A DNA stretch of 64,000 nt from Struthidea cinerea (lineage: Eukaryota > Chordata > Aves > Passeriformes > Corcoracidae), in contig VZTI01001175.1 of assembly GCA_013397865.1 (NCBI GenBank), forward strand, positions 1,198,529 through 1,262,528. Reading direction: 5' to 3'. This document shows positions 59,299 to 64,000 of this stretch, piece after piece. The notes under the pieces are model-generated. The model was not told where the DNA came from and ran no database searches. It worked only from the letters and a program-made list of their open reading frames with translations. Numbering within the stretch: position 1 is the stretch's first letter; each line of letters begins with the position of its first letter. The translations under genes were made by a program, and so were the position numbers.

Positions 59299-61749
59299 TG
59301 AACCTTTCATCCAGCCTAGCAGATACAGCTTTCACCTAGGCTGCCGGCTCCATAGCAAGGAATATCCATGCATTCTACATTCAAAATCCACTACGTGAAA
59401 CACTCACTTGTTAAAATTAAGACTGGAACCAAGCATTTTCCACCAAGGTGAACTGACCAAATCACAACATTAGAGAGCCATGTGCACTCTTTCCTTCTGG
59501 CCCACAAACTCAGTTATAAACCAGCATATACAATAATCATCACTTCAAGGCAAAAATTACAAGTCTTCCTCATCACAGAACATCAGTCAAGATTGCAGGG
59601 CACATGGATACATGCAGAATCAGACACTCTGGCATTGAAAAAACACTTTATTGCCAGAAACAAAGCCCTAGGGCACATCAGTATTTTTACCAGCAGCATG
59701 TAAAAATCCCTCACGGGCAATGGAAGTTACTTAGTACTAAGTACACATATACCAACACAACTGATCAGGTTCCCAGCTTCTGACATTCATTTGTGTATTT
59801 AAAAAGGCAGTTCCTTCAAGCGTACACACAAGTTTTATTATTATCTGACCCTACTGTACGTTTACATTCAGGAGGAATCGAAAGTACTGAAAAGACAGGG
59901 CAGGCCTTAACATACCAAGAAGTGCAGTAAGAATGCTAACACTATCTTATGATCTAGGAATAGGTTCTTAGAACTTAAAGACAGAGTTAAATGTGTGTGA
60001 TTGTTGACTGGGGGTTTTTGTTTGGGTGGGGAATTTTTAAAGTGTATATGCATTTGGGAAAAGCATCTGCTCCACATTTTAAGGCCAGTCAATTCTAGGT
60101 GAGTAATTAGTGAAAGTCAGGTGACTGAAAAAGGAAGTAAATGTTACAAGAGTATTTTTTTTAACCTCTGAGCTGACGAAAGCCCCATTCTAAACAAAGA
60201 ATGCAGGAAAAAGGAACATTACAGGCTTTGAAAACTAGAGACATGTTCTACAGTTATAAGCCAGCTAGTTTTACTGTCTAGGTTTTAAAGACTACTCCCA
60301 TTTGTTTCCAAGCCTTATTTCATAAAGTTTTTCTTTCTATCCTTCCCTCAGCCCCATTAAAAGACATTCATAAGTGCACTGAATTTGTTCTAAACTCTTA
60401 ACCATTACAAAAAAAATTCTATTTAGAATATTCTATTCTATTTATTTTTATGTAAGTTTCATTTGTTAGACATCTTTACTGCATATTTTAGAAAAACAGC
60501 ATTCTAGTCAAAATGAAACCAGACAGAAGGGGATAAGGTTTTCAATTATACTATTTAAAATGCTTTGTTTCAAAATGAGCTAACACACACATAACTAAAG
60601 GAAAAGTTAATAAAAGATGCAATTTCAATTACATTTATATCAAAGCAAGAGAATTCACAAGGAAGCAAGTCTCCTGATAAGCATTACTAAACATACAAAA
60701 ATGTTAAAACCTTCTTTCACAATGAAGAAAAATCTCACCAGTATCAGGTCTTATCCTGACTCAAATCACATTCAAATGTAAGAGAATTCAAATAAGACTC
60801 CAAAGAACATTTAAAGAAAGAAACAAACAACCCTCACTTACAGATATGGAAAAAAACCCAAGTTATTTCCTGTGTCTTTATCTTTCAGTCAAAATCAGAA
60901 AGATCAGGTCTCTAGTGAGAAGACAAATCATTAGTGATAGTTTGTGAACTACTATTTGTGCTCGTGCATACCTGTACATGTAGTTTCCTCCTCCTTGTGC
61001 TAAATAAAAGCATTCCTTAGTCTCACAGAGGAAATTTCACAGATGGTTACAGTGAACCATTCCCATTTACAGTGGAAAATCACAGATAGTTTAGATACAC
61101 TAAACAACAACTAAGTGAGAATATAAAACACGGGTAGGTGAACAACTTTTCACAGAATAAGTAGGTCACTAAAGTGCCCAACACATTCCTAACGCTGAAG
61201 AATATCAGAAAACAACGTGACCAGCTTCATCTGCGTGGAATTCCCCTCCCCTACACTCAACCACAGTGGCTTCAGGTCGGCATTCGGATTATGCAACCAG
61301 AATTCCACACCGAGAAACGAGGATGTTACAAAAATGCAAGTGTTTTTAATTGCCTGTATTCTTAGTGCAGTGATGGAAAAGCAGACAGGGAGGTCAGGAA
61401 AACTTCTTCTAAGCAGTGTAAACAGTTCCTCAGGAAGTGGCTGAACAAACTGGGGGGAGGAGGTGCCAAACCAAAGTCAAGTCACTCGCAGCAGCAATCC
61501 AGAGACACTCCGAGCTCGCTGCGCTGCTGCTCTGGGTAAGGGAGGGAGAGACAGAAAGAATCAGCACTGTCAATCACACACAGACATTCAGCTCCCAGGC
61601 TACACCACTGCAATTTCTTCTGATAATTTAATCTTTCTACATGTCCAGTCAAACTTTAGGACAACGTAGATGTGTCAGCAGTTGATCTTCCTGCATATAC
61701 CACAAAAATCACATCCTACCTGAAAACAAAGTGAAAAGTATGCATTATT

Positions 61750-61774
61750 GTTTAAAAAAAAAAAAAAAAAAGAA
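61750..61774 (+). repeat. Poly(A) tract with AAAG tail
   Basis: A long A run followed by GAAAGAAAAAAG in USP3 intron 1. It could be an old retroposon tail or a simple repeat; no body was recognised. Confidence 0.7.
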
Positions 61775-63980
61775 AGAAAAAAGTGAAACATTAGAGGCAG
61801 TCTGATCTTAATGAACAAGCACAGCTAAAAGTTTTTTTTTTTTTAAATTACTGCCTCTATTTCTTCTTTACACCCTAAAAACATTTTTTTAGTTGTTTGG
61901 CTACTTTGATAACTCATTAGCATACAGATTTAAATACATATATTTTAAAATTGAATATTTCAGCCTTTACAGAAAAACAGATATTGTTCCTCAGTGTAGC
62001 AGTAGCATCCACAATAAACCAAAAAAGTTAGTCAATCTTTACATTAGAACAAGACACATAAATGCTCATTTTCAGACAGCAGCCAGAAAAAAGCCAGCAA
62101 AGCCAACGCTGTAATGTCATTTTGAGTAAGTTAGCAATCAATAGCAGGTCAAAATATTCAAGCTGGGAATAGGAGGGAAAAGAGGGGAAAGACAGAAAGA
62201 CAGACAGAAAGAAGTCTTCTTGCTTTCTTTATATAACCTAGTAATTAATCTGTTTGTTTGTAGTTGCTACTATTACATTCCTACTTCCCAATACCAGCAA
62301 AAAACACATTAAACCATCCCTGTGACCAAAAAAAAAAAAAAAGAAAGAAATGCTTGGTGGATGAAAACACTACCAAATCAAAACATGAACTGAAGGGTAA
62401 AAACCCAAAAAAATTAAAAGCATCAAGGCAATTTTGAGAAAATGCACCTATTTTGACACAGACAAGCAGATGCTCACATTCCCACCTACAAAGTACCTTG
62501 AAAAATCAGTATTTCCCTGTTTGATATTGATAGGGACCTTCAACCCCCATCCCCAAACCTGAGAGTATCACCTTGGTTTACAGGCAAAAAGCTGTCTGCT
62601 TGCACTACTGGGGACAGGCCAACTTCCAGAACCACCATCTTCTTCTGCCAGGCTGCCTGGGGGTATTGGGATTAGATTCACATGGGTAATTAAATCTGCC
62701 ATAGAAATCTCAAACTAGGTTTACAAGATCCAAAATTATGCAAGGTATTCCAAAGGGGGTAACACCAGAGGATCGCTTTGACATACCAGATAAGACTGCT
62801 AAATGGCAAGTGAGTGTAGTCATCGTGTCAAGTACCATTTAACACATCCTCTTATAATCGAGGAAAAGAATTTTTAAGGACAAAATCTTACACTACTCCC
62901 GTAACAAGGGCACCATAAAGCAATTTCGATTCATTCTACAATAAAATCTGTTTCTTCCAACAATACTGGAGTATAAATCAGAACAGCCTTAACCAGTTTT
63001 CAGATCCAAATTTTTTATTAAATTGCACTTTCCACCCTTCGTGGAATATTTTAATTAATGGCCTTTAATCACTTTTTACCAAGGTAAGGAATGTTTGATA
63101 AAACAGAAAGCAAAGTATGAACAGGTTACTAAATGAAGTGAGTGGTACTGATCAAATGAGAAATAGCCCAAAGCTTAATTTCATTCCAGACACCGGGTCT
63201 GAAACTTTCACTCTGTCAACCTCAGACACACACGACAAAAAACATAATTAACGAGTCTAAGTGTGTCAGCCTCAACACCTTGACATGATCAGACAAACAA
63301 AGCATAATGCACTGATACTGTTTAACACCTGCATACCCCGAAGAGCTTGGGAAAGGCAGGTGAAAATCATCCTGCTTACATTGAATCCAGCTGTAATGAG
63401 ATTTGCCCTAATCTGCGGTAAATCAAGAGTCTGCCAAGCACACATGAGTGTCTCATCCTGCCTCCACAATGCCTCAGACTATACTGGCTCTTTACCTGCT
63501 ACACTTTGAAGAGTCATTTCAAAACACTGGACACTTTAGAACAGCCAGTAGTAAAATTTGTCCTTCAAAGTTCATCTTCAAAATCATCATGAAGATTAGA
63601 TCTAGTTTCTCAAAGGCAACGTATTAAATGTCTACTTCTTTCCTCTGAAGCATCTCTTCCCCCAGCTAACGTTCAAATTTTGTGATGGATTATGATTTTG
63701 TTGAGTAGAGTATAAACAAAATTTTGAAAAGAAAATCTGGAAAATATTAATCACCACCAATTTAAGTTTACTGACTTTTAAAAGACACTAAGTATCTGAA
63801 AACAAGACTCACCTTTCTTTTTTAAATTAAAAGGAAATTTACATCTAACTTATGAGACCAAAATTAAGACTTTTATCCTATCTCAATAAATGTGCATCTT
63901 CTAACTGGTTCCAAAGCACTGTGCTCTATCTCACAGGCCAAGATAACTGCTGACCCCATGGTCAGTAACCAATTCAAACG

Positions 63981-64000
63981 AAAAAAAAAAAAAAAAAAAA
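63981..64000 (+). repeat. Poly(A) run at the window edge
   Basis: The window ends in 20 consecutive A residues. The run may continue beyond the edge. Confidence 0.85.

Larger units (their letters stand above)
53390..64000 (-). other. USP3: USP3 intron 1 (3' part, at least 10.6 kb)
   Basis: No sequence matching the missing USP3 N-terminus (a start Met, then a Trp-Cys-Cys segment before a phase-1 donor) is visible on the minus strand, so the first coding exon lies beyond the window. The intron holds several A/T runs, an (AG)7 tract at 59285-59298, a purine-rich GAAAGACA-like patch at 62170-62212 and a cluster of nuclear-receptor-like half-sites at 57904-57948. Confidence 0.7.

Noticed and set aside
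1..64000. CRISPR arrays, tRNA or rRNA genes, bacterial operons, viral insertions, CR1 or LTR elements
   Set aside because: I saw no spaced direct-repeat array, no tRNA B-box context, no reverse-transcriptase or gag-like frame and no clear CR1 3' end. A RepeatMasker run could still find old fragments I cannot recognise by eye.

Overview
This window is vertebrate nuclear DNA, most likely from a bird. It holds three multi-exon genes with GT-AG introns, AATAAA poly(A) signals and no operon-like structure. The encoded proteins look nearly identical to their mammalian orthologues. The 28 HERC1 exons fit in 19 kb with introns of about 0.1-1.2 kb, and I see no Alu/B1-type SINEs and no obvious LINE or LTR element. 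That compact, repeat-poor layout is typical of birds. The species cannot be fixed from sequence alone.

Layout. (1) 17-19034, + strand: the last 28 exons of HERC1, a giant HECT ubiquitin ligase. They encode 1519 residues: the WD40 region, the C-terminal RCC1-like domain and the complete HECT domain. A short 3'UTR ends at an AATAAA at 19485. The upstream part of the gene lies left of the window. (2) About 19.5-23.3 kb: intergenic DNA between two convergent genes, with a C-run/G-run hairpin at 20667-20701. (3) 23364-26026, - strand: FBXL22, complete in two coding exons (226 residues), an F-box/LRR substrate receptor. (4) About 26.3-28 kb: FBXL22 5' flank and intergenic DNA. (5) 28-64 kb, - strand: USP3, a histone-directed deubiquitinase. 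Fourteen coding exons give 489 residues, matching human residues 32-520. The first coding exon lies beyond the right edge, so 53390-64000 is the 3' part of a long first intron.

All splice junctions were placed by hand, and the reading frame is continuous through all 28 HERC1, 2 FBXL22 and 14 USP3 exons. All three genes belong to the ubiquitin system: a HECT E3, an SCF receptor and a deubiquitinase. The order and orientation match human 15q22 (USP3 and FBXL22 in tandem, HERC1 convergent), so this is an ancient conserved block. I see no evidence for a wholly new system. The points worth a second look are a GC-AG intron in HERC1, the hairpin/G-quadruplex between the convergent genes, some candidate regulatory motifs near FBXL22 and inside USP3 introns, and possible alternative polyadenylation of USP3.
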